Assembly (NCBI GenBank): GCA_021292165.1
Contig: CM037881.1
Coordinates: forward strand, 1,736,001-1,800,000
Source: Shinisaurus crocodilurus
Taxonomy: Eukaryota > Chordata > Lepidosauria > Squamata > Shinisauridae
Direction of reading: 5' to 3'
DNA: 64,000 bases
Shown: piece by piece, positions 32,692 through 44,289 of the stretch
Layout: every line of letters begins with the position of its first letter
Numbering within the stretch: the stretch's first letter is position 1
Program-made: the position numbers and the translations under genes
The notes under the pieces: generated by a model
Database searches by the model: none
What the model was told of the DNA's origin: nothing
The model's input: only the letters and a program-made list of their open reading frames with translations

Positions 32692-33619
32692 CAGTGATGG
32701 AGAACCTTTTTGAGCCCGAGTGCCCAAACTGCAACACAAAACCAACTTATGTATTTCAAAGTGCCAACACTGCCATTAAACCTGAATGCCGAGATTTTAG
32801 TTTTAGTTTTAGAAAAACAACTCATACAGTTGTCTGAACTAATTAACATCTTTTGTCTTAAAAGAAAAATACAATAACAGAGCTTTCAATGATACCGGTT
32901 TTTGTTGGGAAAAAAATCAACTAAAAAAATTATTATAGTACTACATTGTACACATAGCCTGAAGGGAATTTATACAAACTTTTTAAATAATTAGGCACAT
33001 ATATTTTTGGATAAGGGATTCTCAGCTTGTAATATGATTATATGCCAGACTGAAATTGTATGGGGCAAGCTTTACCCCGGGTCCTTTCCCTGCTTCTACA
33101 GGTGTCGGATTAGTAAAAGTAAAAGTCAACCTGTACTAGGATGAGCAAGATAAACAAGAAAACTAAACGTGCTTAACACATTTTAAACACTTTATGTCTT
33201 GGACTGCAAACACTGGTAAAAGTTAGGTAAAAGTTTGCATTGGGCATGCTTTTGCACAATTAATGTGATTTTTGCGATTGCATGCATGCTGATAATTTGT
33301 CAAACCTTGGCTCATACTCCGTTAGTTTGAGAGCAACACATGCAGCACTCAGGTCAACTGTTAGGGCCTTACATCCAAGCCATGCTCTGTGCATCATTCT
33401 TCAAAATCTTTTAAATGTGATAACAATGTAGAAAAGAATTCTGTAACAGGAATTCTAGAATAAAATCATTCCGTTCCACACTGTGAGAAAGAACAAGATC
33501 ATTAGTGTTTTGCAGAAGGGGACGGTCTTTTCGCGATCTGGTGACCAATGGCTCGAGTGCCCACAGAGAGGTCCCTGCGTGCCAGCTGTGGCACCCATGC
33601 CATAGGTTCTCCATCACTG
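32692..33619. mobile_element. hAT element, 928 bp, non-autonomous
   Basis: Ends CAGTGATGGAGAACCTTTTT and GGTTCTCCATCACTG, perfect 8-bp duplication TTCTAGGG (32,684-32,691 and 33,620-33,627). Right subterminal region has CACAGAGAGGTCCCTGCGTG and GAAAAGACCGTCC in inverse. AT-rich middle, no transposase. The same family recurs at 63.1 kb. Confidence 0.88.
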
Positions 33620-33627
33620 TTCTAGGG

Positions 33628-33762
33628 CAATGTTCTCCAACCTTGGGTCCCCAGATGTTTTTGACCTACAACTCCTTGCGTGCCCCTGCCAGCTATGCTG
33701 GCTGGGGCATGCTGGGAGTTGTAGGCCAAAAACATCTGGGGACCCAAGGTTGGAGAACACTG
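33628..33762. mobile_element. Family P MITE abutting the previous hAT element
   Basis: Complete palindrome. Left flank TTCTAGGG is the right duplication of the preceding element; right flank TTCAAGGG matches 7 of 8. Confidence 0.88.
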
Positions 33763-33774
33763 TTCAAGGGTATT

Positions 33775-34710
33775 AAGGAATGTTTCAGTGGTTTTGTCAA
33801 GGTCTTGATCACCCATCAAGTTTGTCCAGAAAAGCTACAGAGATAGACTCATTAATGACAAACAAGACAACCAAACCCATAGTATGAGGTTCTTTGTTAT
33901 GTGATAGAAGGTTGTAGCTTTCAGTCTGAGGTTTCCAAAAGTGAGAACTGAGAGAACAGGGAAGGCATAGAAAAAGGAGGAGGTAGTGCCTGTAAAAACT
34001 AACAGGAGGAAAGGAGACTTCAGTGAGGTTGGCATTATGAAAAAAAATCTGGGATGAGTTTTCCTCCTAAAAGCCACAGAGGTGGCAGCAAGGCCTTGGG
34101 TAGCTGGGCACAGTGAAAATTATATTGGCAAAGGCCATCTGAGTTGGCAGTCAGGCTGTTTATTGTGCACCTGCTATGAATGTCATCTTGGAATTATACC
34201 ATGGAAAACCCTCATGTTCCTTGTCTTCCACCAATCCCAGCTTTCAATTTCAATTGGTATTAATGCAAGAGGAAAAAAAATCCATCTAAATGCTAATTTC
34301 TTTCCCCTCTGAGTCCACAAGTGACAGAACCTCCATAAAATGAAGAGCTAAAAGAATAAGTGGAAAACATCATTGATGGGGAGGGAGGATTGTACGAACG
34401 AGGGTTTTGCTGGCTTCTGCGGGGGAATAGGATTTTGAGAGGGATGTCTGGAGCTGATTTACTACTGAAATCAGAGCAAAAATGGTCCAATATAGTGGGT
34501 GTCTTGTCCCCTGATCCCCCACAAGACAATTTCCAGCTGCCTTAGCACAAAGGCAATACCAAAGTCGATAACTCGTTAAACAAGTGGCAAAGACTCTTCT
34601 CTCTAATGCAGTGAAAGAAATCTGGGCTCAATTTTTACAGGATCTTCCAGGGTACCTGTATTAATGTACCACCAGAGAATACAGGCTGCCATTCAATTCA
34701 GTGATGGATA

Positions 34711-34715
<5 letters not shown>
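33775..34715. other. Intron 7 sequence, nothing recognised
   Basis: Unique-looking AT-rich DNA of CASQ2 intron 7, no exon or known repeat. Confidence 0.35.

Positions 34716-34717
<2 letters not shown>

Positions 34718-34782
<65 letters not shown>
34718..34782. repeat. (CT)n(CA)n microsatellite
   Basis: About 12 CT units followed by about 20 CA units. Likely length-polymorphic. Confidence 0.95.
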
Positions 34783-34785
<3 letters not shown>

Positions 34786-34799
34786 TTGTGGTACCACAC

Positions 34800-35010
34800 A
34801 TATGAACCTACTTTATACTAAGCCAAACCCCACTGGCCCCAGTATGATCTTTTCTGAGTGACAGCAGCTCTAGAAGGTTTTAGGCAAAGGTCTTTTCTAG
34901 CCCTGCAAACCAAGAGCCTTTTCCATGAAGATGGCCAAGAACCTAGAAGGACTTCCTGCATGGAATACTCTGCCACTGAAGGTCAGACTACATGTTATGG
35001 TAATTGTGTA
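34800..35010 (-). mobile_element. Diverged tRNA-derived SINE (same type as 39.8 kb)
   Basis: Contains weak matches to the CAGCRRCTCTAGAAGGTTTTAGGC and TTTTCTAGCCCTGC parts of the SINE seen better at 39.8 kb. Low identity. Confidence 0.4.
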
Positions 35011-35768
35011 TCTTGCAAACACATATGGGGATTTCAAAAATGTAATTCTATTCTAGGTATGCCCCCACCCTCATTTTCATCAGGAGAGGGGATATTTAGC
35101 CCACAGTTCACACAACATGTAGTTTGACCATCAGCTTAAGTAATCAGTCCTAAAATAGTAAAATAGTTAGGAAGAGTTAGACAGCTTCTGTCCCTGAGTT
35201 CAGGAGCAGGCAGCAAGGAGGATGCGGTTACTTCACGATAAGGGAAAGGCACTCGGCATGTGCTCACGGGTACTCTTCTTCCCCGATTTTCAGACCTGCG
35301 ATTGGAAACAGACTCCTAGACTGAGTTCCAGTGAGACTTTGGCAGGGGAAGACAAGAGGCACTTGCCTATAGCAACAGGCAGGGGCAGTTGTTGCTAGAG
35401 GAGTGGAAATGAAGAGTGGATTATTGTGTAAAAGTGTTGCATCCTCTGGTTGTAGTTTGCTTGCAACTGAGGTGGGGGGGGGGTCACTGCTTAATTTCTA
35501 GTATTGAAGCTTTTAATATGTGTGGGAGATACATAAGAAGCAGATAAGCCCCATTTTTAATGTGGTATGTGTGTGGGAAGTGGAGAGGCTACAATTGCTC
35601 AGTGAGGAGGGAAATGCACTCTGCGTCTGCTCAGAAGCATTTCTTTTATTATTTGACTGTTATTTCTGTTTAAGAATGCCATGGATTCACTGACCGATCT
35701 TGAGCTAATCACTTATTGATGTGCTATCGTTTTCCTCACCTATAAAATGGGACCAATATCCTCTAAAT

Positions 35769-35903
35769 CTGTGTTCTCCAACCTTGGGTCCCCAGACGTC
35801 TTTGGCCTACAACTCCCAGCATGCCCCAGCCAGCTATGCTGGCTGGGGCATGCTGGGAGTTGTAGGCCAAAGACGCCTGGGGACCCAAGGTTGGAGAACA
35901 CTG
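35769..35903. mobile_element. Family P MITE
   Basis: Full palindrome with paired substitutions (GACGTCTTTGGCC opposite GGCCAAAGACGCC). Left flank CTCTAAAT and right flank TACAAATG match poorly. Confidence 0.88.
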
Positions 35904-36219
35904 TACAAATGCAACACAGTCCATATATGCTTTTGCTTCTCCTCACCCATTTCTTTTCAGCCTGTATATTTGTGTAGACAACTTTTTACCACATCCATGA
36001 TAAAACTCCAGCTGTCTGCAGGAACTCAGTCTTAGCATTTACAGAGTGCTATGAACTGAACTTTTGTGGACTAAGGGAGGACGAGGAGTCTTGGCCCATG
36101 TGCACAGAAAGGCCCTACACAAGCCTTTGGGGTCCTTTTTTAAGCTATGTAACTAGACCAGACACTTTCTCGTGAGCACTCCCTTACAACGTGCAATTCT
36201 GCCGGCTTGTTGCACTTAC

Positions 36220-36265
36220 CCAGGTCTCGAACATGTCTTCTGGGCGCAACTTGCGCAGCGTGGCT
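36220..36265 (-). CDS. CASQ2: CASQ2 exon 7
   Basis: A 46-nt micro-exon: one base completing Arg246, then ATLRKLRPEDMFETW. Acceptor TTTCAG, donor GTAAGT. It crosses the domain II to III boundary. Family members have a very similar LRPEEMFETW string. It is easy to miss by ORF length alone. Confidence 0.95.
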
Positions 36266-36560
36266 CTGAAAGGAAAACAAACGGGCTTCAGTTTTATAGG
36301 AAAATCTTTATTCTGTAAGATTATGGCTGTAAGAACGTGTGTAGCAAGAGAAGACTCAAAGACATGACTGCCCACTGACAGATCAGAAGGCAGGTCCACC
36401 ATGTAATAATGCTCCTTCTCATGGAACACTGCAGCTATTGCTCAGCCAACACAACAGGTCTGGTGCCAAACTGTGAGCACATCAGCAGTTCCCATTAATG
36501 GGTACAGCAACAGTGGGGGAAGAGGCACTGGTTCTATTCAGGACCAGGTTCAACATATGG

Positions 36561-36845
36561 GGCCGGTTTGCATGACACCTCAGGCTCACCATACGTTAAA
36601 CCTTCCATCACATGCTGGTTGTCTTTTCAACATATGCCGATAGTAGGTAGATAGAAAGGGCGACATTGTGACCTGGCTGGTTCGCACAACACACCGGGCT
36701 CAACTGTGAGCGTTGTTTAACCCTCCAGTAGCTCTGAGTGGCAATGTTCGCATGACACAGGGATGCATATTCAAAATGTTACCTGGCACGTGCTGTGACT
36801 CATCATAAATAACCCCAATGAGCCCGGTGTGTCGTGCAAACAGGG
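36561..36845. mobile_element. TIR element with TTYGCAYGACACACCGGGCTCA ends
   Basis: Left end near 36,561 (CGGTTTGCATGACACCTCAG) and again near 36,680 (GGTTCGCACAACACACCGGG) both face a right end CCCGGTGTGTCGTGCAAACA (36,818-36,837). Looks like a MITE with a duplicated left end. Related in terminus to the elements at 22.7, 45.7 and 53.7 kb. A CR1 end abuts it directly. Confidence 0.55.
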
Positions 36846-36847
36846 TC

Positions 36848-37525
36848 ATAGAATCATAGAATCATAGAAAAGTAGAGTTGGAAGGGGCCTATAAGGCCAT
36901 CGAGTCCAACCCCCTGCTCAATGCAGGAGTCCAGGTCAAAGCATCCCTGACTGTCCAGCTTCACTTTGAATGCCTCCAGAGTGGGAGAGCTCACCACCTC
37001 CCTAGGTAGTTGGTTCCATTGTCTTATTGCTCTAACAGTCTGGAACTTTTTCCTGATGTCCAGGCGGAACCTGGGTTACTGTAACTTGAGCCCATTATTC
37101 TGTGTCCTGCTAACTGGGATGGTCAAGAAGAGATCCTGGCCCTACTCTTTGTGACAACCCTTCAAGTACTGGAAGAGTGCTATCATATCTCCTCTCAGTC
37201 TCCTCTTCGGAAGGCTAAACATGCCCAGTTCTTTCAGTCTCTCCTTGTTTCTTTATTGCCCTCCTCTGAACCCTCTCCAGTTTGTCTACGTCCTTCTGAA
37301 AGTGTGGTGCCCAGAACTGGACGCAGTACTCAAGATGAGGCCTAACCAGTGCTGAGTAAAGGGGAATTATCACTTCACACAATTTGGAAGCTATACTTCT
37401 ATTAATGCAGCCCAAAATAGCATTTGCCTTCTTTGTCGAAAGTTTTGCTGAAGTCCAGATATATTATGTCCACAGCATTCACACAGTCCACAAGGGAGGT
37501 TACCCGATCAAAAAATGAGATCAGG
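36848..37525 (-). mobile_element. CR1 LINE, fragment 4, internally deleted
   Basis: CATAGAATC octamers, then the CR1 C-terminus in antisense ([20 protein letters not shown]). At about 37,432 it jumps from the [12 protein letters not shown] region directly to the KAFDKVPHDI region, so roughly 0.5 kb of RT is missing. More diverged than other copies. Confidence 0.88.
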
Positions 37526-37929
37526 ATGTCACCTTTTCTATCTACCTACTACCTGCATATGTTGAGAAGGTTAATTTCCATGGAGACAACCAGCATGTGA
37601 TGGAAGCTTTTTGCAACCAGGTTTTCAAGCAATCCTTACAAGCTACAGGCCTCAGGGGTGTGGGCACAGCCAGGCAGATTATAATGTTGCGAGGGAGGAT
37701 GGACTGGATTTGTGTGCCTGTCAATAGTAAGTAGCCCTGCACAAATAAAGAGATACCCTGCAGGATTCCCAAGATAATCCATAGATCCTCATTTTGAGTT
37801 ACCAAATCTCTGCCAATCTCTTCACTCATGAAGTGCCCGTTGGTGCAGGCTATGGGAAGGCTATGGGAAGAATGAAAGCTGCAAAACTAGGGCCTGCAAA
37901 ACATAAGCCCCTGACTGATTCATCTAGAT

Positions 37930-38015
37930 CAGTGTTCTCCAACCTTGGGTCCCCAGACGTTTTTGGCCTACAACCCCCAGCCAAAAACCTGGGGACCCAA
38001 GGTTGGAGAACACTC
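37930..38015. mobile_element. Family P MITE, short form
   Basis: Only the outer arms remain (GACGTTTTTGGCCTACAACC joined to CCAAAAACCTGGGG). Flanks ATCTAGAT and ATCTAGAC, 7 of 8 with central TA. It lies 146 bases from CASQ2 exon 6. Confidence 0.88.
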
Positions 38016-38160
38016 ATCTAGACATCCTGAAAACCTTACCAGTCTCAGGAGGGAGTCAATTCTAGGAACACAACATCTTGGGATGATGGGCACCTGAAAT
38101 GCAGGTGGAATTCTCTGCGTTATAGGATGGAAGCTTCCGAATGTTATTCTCTGTATGTAC

Positions 38161-38291
38161 CTTCTGTGCTCATTCACAAACTCAATCAGTTCTTCTTCTG
38201 TATACGGCTTGTCGGGCACATGCACTGGGTCGTCCATAAATGGCTCATAGAAATCCACCTCATTTAGCTTCAGACCCAATTTCTTTGCCAC
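38161..38291 (-). CDS. CASQ2: CASQ2 exon 6
   Basis: 131 nt encoding [40 protein letters not shown] and EHR, plus AG of the next Arg codon. Acceptor ACTCACAG, donor GTACAT, which is the weakest donor in the gene by consensus. It contains the YTEEEL helix of domain II. Lys206 (human numbering) is conserved. Confidence 0.96.
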
Positions 38292-38619
38292 CTGTGAGTA
38301 CGTAATCAAAGATGAAAATATGGGCTTTTCTTTTGTTGAAAAAAACATGTAGATATCGGTGGCTCACCCTGAATAGTTTTGAGGTTTGAAAGAAACATTC
38401 AAAATGTAAATAGGTAGAAAGTTAAAATGCCGAAATGGAGCCATATAGTACCGCATACTTTCATAACAGCAAATACATTATTTTCATCTAACGCTGGCGC
38501 TTAGGCACTGGCCAGCGGATTCTCCATTACTAGCACTTCTGCTGTGAAAACTAACAAAGTTGACCAGGCTGGGTGGCATTTTTAAAGCACTTAATCTTTA
38601 TTTCCTTTCTATGAGCTGG

Positions 38620-39540
38620 TACAATGATTTATTTATTTTGAAGACTTACGTATTCTCTGCTCTTCAGTCTGAAGACCTTCAAGCAACTTACAGTTAAATC
38701 AGTAAAAAAAAAAAAAACCACTACTAATCATAGAATCATAGAAATCATAGAAAAGTAGAGTTGGAAGGGGCCTACAAGGCCATCGAGTCCAACCCCCTGC
38801 TCAATGCAGGAATCTAGGTCAAAGCATCTCTGACAGGTGTCTGTCCAGCTGCACCTTGAATGCCTCCAGAGTGGGAGAGCCCACGACCTCCCTAGGTAGT
38901 TGATTCCATTGTCTTATTGCTCTGACAGTCAGGAAATTTTTCCTGATGTTTAGGTGGAATCTGGGTTCCTGTCACTTGAGCCCATTATTCCGTGTCCTGC
39001 AAGCTGGGATGATCGAGAAGAGATCTTTGCCCTCCTCTGTGTGACATCCCTTCAAGTACTGGAAGAGTGCGATCATATCTCCCCTCAGTCTCCTCTTCTG
39101 AAGGCTAAACATGCCCAGTTCTTTCAGTCTCTCCTCATAGGGCCTTGTTTCCAGTCCCTTTATCATCCTTGTTGCCCTCCTCTGAACCCTCTCCAGTTTG
39201 TCTATGTCCTTCTTAAAGTGAGGTGCCCAGAACTGGACGCGCAGTACTCAAGATGAGGCCTAACCAGTGCCGAGTAAAAAATTAGCACTTCCTGCGATTT
39301 GGAAGCTATACTTCTATTAATACAGCCCAAAATTGCATTTGCCTTCTTTGCAGCCACATCACATTTAATCAGTTAAAACGGAAGCATCCGCACAGTTTCC
39401 AAAAACCAAAAATGTATCAGAGTTGGCACCAGGTGAGTCTCCTTAGGGAGAGTATTCTGCAACCAGGGTGCCGCAGCAGAAACACCGTGTCCTTGCTCCC
39501 AGCACCATCTCACTTCAGAAGGTGTGGGAACTCCTTGTAC
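38620..39540 (-). mobile_element. L2 LINE 3' end split by CR1
   Basis: 38,620-38,715 (TTTATTTATTTTGAAGACTT and A-run) and 39,366-39,540 (GGCACCAGGTGAGTCTCCTT, GCAACCAGGGTGCCGCAGC) are antisense L2 3' sequence. A CR1 copy occupies 38,728-39,365 between them. Confidence 0.7.
38728..39365 (-). mobile_element. CR1 LINE, 3' fragment 5
   Basis: CATAGAATCATAGAAATCATAG end, then antisense [10 protein letters not shown] region and [20 protein letters not shown]; 5' end near the AAGGCAAATGCAATTTTGGG region. Confidence 0.92.
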
Positions 39541-39794
39541 CTGCTTATAGAAAGAAAATAAAAATTAAGCGCTTAAAAAACATTTCATGGCCTGGCTAGC
39601 TTCAATTTTGCTTTGTTAGCCTTCAAAGCAGACTTGCTAGTGATGGGGAATCCGCTGATTAAGCACAAGGGGATGCTATCAAAACAGGGGCAGGTTCGTA
39701 TGAAAGAATGGTCATTTCACATGAATAAAGTAATGCAGATAAACTCAAGCCAAATACTTATATCTTCTTCATGAAACAATGTGAAAAAGTTTAC

Positions 39795-39975
39795 ATCTAT
39801 AGGAACATCGAAAGCTGCCTTTTGCTGAGTCAGACCACTAGTGCATTAAGTCCCAGTCTTGTCAGCACAGACTGGCAGCGATGGCTCCTCCAGGGTTTCA
39901 GGCAGGATTCTTTCCTAGCCCTTTTTTTTTTTTGGAGATGCCCGGGATTGAACCTGGGATCTTTGGCAAGCAAAA
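39795..39975 (-). mobile_element. tRNA-derived SINE (minus strand)
   Basis: On the minus strand AAAGATCCCAGGTTCAATCCC forms a B-box (GGTTCAATCCC), followed by body sequence whose plus-strand form is AGACTGGCAGCGATGGCTCC and GCTGAGTCAGACCACTAG. This is a common amniote tRNA-headed repeat; I do not assign its name. Confidence 0.6.
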
Positions 39976-40329
39976 ATAATAATGTATCTAAGAAAAATAC
40001 AAAAGAAAACAAACAAATCCTCCTCGCACCCCCTTTTGAATTTTAAGCCCAGTTCAAAAACCAGAAAAGCCCATTTACAACGCAAAATGGCAGGCAAATG
40101 TGCTGTTTGCCCACTGCTGCTGTGAACAATGTAATGCGTGAATGAGAGCCATGTGTCAAAGCACGGGGTTGACCGGATGTCCACAAAGACTAACTGCAGT
40201 TCCCCAGTATATATTTACACTGCCTGTGCCTTGATGCTTACAGGTACCCATTATAATAAAATAGTGGTTACTGCAAGCCACACAGTGAACAAGTGGCAAA
40301 CTCCTTTGCCATGTAATTATGGCATGACT

Positions 40330-41440
40330 CTCAAACCAGGCCAGGCCGAGTGGTGTTTTTTATGTATTTATTACATATCTGTAATGCCCAATAGCTGAAG
40401 CTCTCTGGCAGGGATGTTGAAGAGTCCTTGGTCTCGAGTCACGAGTCGAGTCACGAGTCCTTGGACCCGAGTCTCGAGTCCGAGTCCTTGGTCCAAAATG
40501 GTGACTCATGAGTCACAAGTCACTCCCAAAGCTGACTCCACGAGTCCCTATTAAAATCAATGGGGGTTTTCCCCAACAAAATAAGGCTACTTCAGATGTG
40601 TGGCTTAAATAAATTCTAGGCAGAAGTGTGCCTTTTTATTTCAAAACTCTGCAACTGATTTTGACAAGAACAGACCAGGCAGACAAACCCAAAATAACCA
40701 GGCAGGCAGAGGAGGCAGGGAACCCCAAAGCAGGCAGGCAGAGGCCTTTGTCTTGGAGAATTCAAACTGTGGAACTGGTTAAGAAGAGACCAGGCAGGCA
40801 GAGGAGGCTGGGAACCCCAGACAGGCAGGCAGAGGCAGCCAAACCCAAAATGTCTGAAAGGTTGCATTTTAGGGAAATGATTTTAAAAAATAAACTTGCT
40901 GTACTTCCTAAAACTTATCCATGTTGCATTTGAGGAACATGACTTTTTCTAAATGTTTGCCCCCCATTCTGGAACGGTGAGGTCTCATCACAATTTCACC
41001 CTCACTCTTCGCTGGCGATCGCACTCCTCTCCACTCCTTCTGGCACAGCCCAGGGATGTTGAAGAGTCCTTGGTCTCGAGTCCCGAGTCGAGTCTCGAGT
41101 CCCATTAAAAATATTGGGACTCGAGTCCGAGTTGAGTCAGAGGCGGGACTCAGTCCGACTCACGAGTCGAGTCCCCGAGTCCGAGTCCCCATCCCTGCTC
41201 TCTGGGCAGTTCACAACCATTAAAACCATAAAATACAACATGATAAAATTCAATGTAAAAGTTTAAATCTACAGTATAAAATAAAAAAAATAAAACCTAG
41301 CAGCAGTGCAAAGGTCTAAAATATAGTACCAGATTTAAAACAAAAACCGAAAAGACTAAAATGCCTGGGAAAATAAGGAGGTCTTCACCTGGCACCAAAA
41401 AGAGTGCAGCGTAGGTGCCGGGCAAGCCTCCTAGCTAGCC
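40330..41440 (-). mobile_element. L2 LINE 3' end split by a GACTC-hAT element
   Basis: 40,355-40,408 (TATTTATTACATATCTGTAA, GCTGAAGCTCTCTGG) and 41,198-41,440 (CTCTCTGGGCAGTTCACAAC, AAAATAAGGAGGTCTTCACC) are antisense L2 tail, joined at the duplicated CTCTCTGG. Confidence 0.8.
40409..41197. mobile_element. GACTC-hAT element, copy 2
   Basis: Ends CAGGGATGTTGAAGAGTCC and GAGTCCCCATCCCTG; perfect 8-bp duplication CTCTCTGG (40,401-40,408 and 41,198-41,205). A second CAGGGATGTTGAAGAGTCC starts internally at about 41,051, so the right 145 bases look like a smaller element of the same type. The middle has AGGCAGGCAGAGG repeats. Confidence 0.92.
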
Positions 41441-41569
41441 CTGGTGTTAATATCTTTCCAGGCATGCAGCCGCCCAAGTTACACGCCGTGTGCACTGGAC
41501 TGCTCTACCTATTACCAGTTGGCTGGAACTCTTTCCTACAGCTCTCAAGGTGCTCTTCTTGGTGTTCTA

Positions 41570-41713
<144 letters not shown>

Positions 41714-41920
41714 TCAACGCAAGCGCTGGTGTCACCTTCCGAAAACAATTCCTCCCATTCCCACCCCTTGCAAATACTGTTAAAAAAAAAGAACACCTGA
41801 TGGTGAATTATAGTAAAATTAAGGTAATGCATAGTCTCCAACTGCCATGGAAAATGCCCACCCTTAAGCCACACTTTGTTACTCAGAGTCCTGAATTCCC
41901 CTGCCTCCTACTTTAAGCTG

Positions 41921-42003
41921 CTCTGAAAGGGGCCATGGGAAAAATTGCAGCTAAGTTAAAACTTTTAGCTTAGCTGCAATTTTGCCCATGGCCCCTTTAA
42001 GAG
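41921..42003. repeat. Long hairpin, 35-base arms
   Basis: CTCTGAAAGGGGCCATGGG and AATTGCAGCTAAG on the left (to 41,956) face CTTAGCTGCAATTTTGCCC and ATGGCCCCTTTAAGAG on the right (from 41,969). Few mismatches, 12-base loop. Could be a small MITE. Confidence 0.85.
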
Positions 42004-42529
42004 TACCTCCCATGAAGAGACAGTAAGCAGGGAGGGAACAGACAAGAGGATGCGCTAGCATGCTCTACCTGCTGCCTGTGCTGGGTGAAAAGAAAAGGAG
42101 GTGGAGGCTGCACCCGCTGGCCTGGACTGAGGGAGAAGTGAATGAGAGAATTTATCACATGATTCCTATCTTTATATTGCCAAAGATTTTATTTCCTAAC
42201 AGAGCTGGCTCTGTGCCTCTAACAGGTGAGGTACAGTGTCAGAAGGAAATGCAAGAAACTTCCCCTTCTCTCTGAAGCACCATGTTTGGGGGTGTGGGGT
42301 GGCTGGGTAAGCTTCACCTGTTGAATTTGTGCCAATCCTGACAATTTGAAAACAAAAAGAAAGAGATTGCCCTGCAAGCACTGACCCCCACATGAAAAAC
42401 ACCAGATATCAACAATTAAGGGTTTGAATAAGGTTTAAAAAAATATTACAAAAGCTGCTTATAAAATATTAAAATAATGTATAATATAATAATGTAATAA
42501 TTATAATATATAAGATTATGTGTTTCCTC

Positions 42530-42660
42530 TAATAACTTTTGTACTTGGCCATGCTCTTTGGTTGCCTGGCCATACCCTTGGCCACACCCTCATGTTGCCT
42601 GGCCACGCCCTCTCGGTCACACCTTCATGTTGCTTAACCATGCTTGACCATTTGCTCTTA
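42530..42660. repeat. Degenerate short tandem of TGGCCAYRCCC / CATGTTGCC
   Basis: Several imperfect units of CTTGGCCACACCCTCATGTT and GCCTGGCCACGCCCTC in 130 bases. No coding meaning seen. Confidence 0.6.
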
Positions 42661-43005
42661 AACAGACCTCTAGTTTTGCCTTCTGGTCACCGATAGCACA
42701 ATTCTGTGCACATTTACTTACTCAGGGCTAAACTAGATCCAACACTGTCCAAACACTTAGCCATTGTTCAAATGGCTTTTTGGCAACAGGGCAGGGTGTG
42801 CATTATCCAGACTGAGAGCCTGGCAGGGTGGCTTTAACCCTTTGCCCCCACTGCAGTCCCAAGCAAGATGCATCTGAAATTTACTTTAAAAAAACGCATT
42901 CACACAATACACATCTAGTCTGGTCCCCAAAGTAAGTCCCACTGTGATCAATGGGGCTTACGTTCAGGCAAGTGCGCATAGGATTGCAGACTGAGAGATC
43001 TAAAG

Positions 43006-43108
43006 CAGTGTTCTCCAACCTTGGGTCCCCAGATGTTTTTGGCCTACAACTCCCAGCATGGGAGTTGTAGGCCACAAACATCTGGGGACCCAAGGTTGGA
43101 GAACACTG
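43006..43108. mobile_element. Family P MITE
   Basis: Shortened centre; perfect 8-bp duplication ATCTAAAG (42,998-43,005 and 43,109-43,116), central TA. Confidence 0.92.
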
Positions 43109-43507
43109 ATCTAAAGGGGTGTTCCAGAGGAGGGGAAAATGTGTAACAGAGTATATCGCCTTGGGGTAGGGATATGCTCAGAGACATTCAGATAAACACG
43201 TTGTCTGGGTAGGAGTTAGAATGGCAGGCACAGTCCCCAAACTCTGCTTACACACCTCCACTGAACATCATTGTCACTACACAGGGCTTTAACGCTGCGG
43301 TGTGATAAACATGCGTATGTGAATCTGGCCTAAATGTGCTCTTTTTAAAAGCTTTATGCTAACATGTTGAACGAGTCCAGCCAAGGTGAACACAGAGCTT
43401 AAGGGAGCTCTATCTGTCCTGCTACAGGGTTTTGATTAGAAATGCCCACCGTCTCCCAGTCCCCTTCAGATTTCATCCAGACCTAGGAATCCAGTAACGA
43501 AACATAC

Positions 43508-43619
43508 GTTCTGCATCTTCTCCTTTGAAGTAGCCAATGAGTTTGGCCTCCTCTTCCATGTGGTCAAAGGCCTGCAGCTCCAGTTTGTTGTTGATGATCT
43601 CCACTGGGTCCTCCATCAG
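43508..43619 (-). CDS. CASQ2: CASQ2 exon 4
   Basis: 112 nt encoding [37 protein letters not shown] and the first base of His178. Acceptor CTTTATGGCAG, donor GTATGT. It covers the domain I to II linker and the start of domain II. Leu167, mutated in a human arrhythmia family, is conserved. An antisense L2 LINE begins only about 40 nt upstream of this acceptor. Confidence 0.95.
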
Positions 43620-43659
43620 CTGCCATAAAGAAGGAATTTGGTCAAGGAGAACAACTTAA

Positions 43660-44247
43660 TACACCTCGCCTAGACTACTGTAATGCGCTCTACGTGGGGT
43701 TACCCTTGAAGACGGTCCGGAAGCTTCAGCTGGTACAGAACGCGGCGGCTCGCCTGATTAAGCGCAGCCGCCGGCGTGATCACATCACGCCAGTGCTTAA
43801 TGAGTTGCACTGGCTACCAGTTGCTTGCCGAGCCGAATTCAAGGTGTTGGTTTTGACCTTTAAAACCCTACACGGCTCCGGCCCAGCTTATCTCAAGGAG
43901 CGCCTCCAGCAACATCAAGTAGGCCGCTCAACAAGGTCTGCCACGGACGGCCTTCTCCTTATCCCATCAGCCAGAGCAGCCAGGCTGGTGGGGACTAGGA
44001 AGAGGGCCTTCTCTGTGGCGGCCCCCACATTATGGAACTCCCTCCCTAGTGACCTTCGCCATGCCCCCTCCGTGATGAGCTTCCGCCGTGCATTAAACAC
44101 ATGGCTGTTCAGGCGGGAATATGGGGTGGGTTAGGTTTTTAATGAGAATTTTTTATATTGTTTTAATTATTATGTTTTATTGTATTTTAATTGTACATCG
44201 CCCAGGGTGGCCGGGTGACCGGCCAGATGGGCGATTGATAAATATAA

Positions 44248-44278
<31 letters not shown>

Positions 44279-44280
44279 CA
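43660..44280 (+). pseudogene. L2 LINE C-terminus and 3' end
   Basis: Reads LDYCNALYVGLPLKTVRKLQ, AARLIKRSRRRDHITPVLNE, FKVLVLTFKTLHGSGPAYLK, RKRAFSVAAPTLWNSLPSDL and NTWLFRREYGVG, open from about 43,661 to 44,134. The tail has GCCCAGGGTGGCCGG and an (AAAT)n end at 44,240-44,279. It starts about 40 bases from the CASQ2 exon 4 acceptor and is antisense to the gene. Confidence 0.9.
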
Positions 44281-44289
44281 ACACAAATG

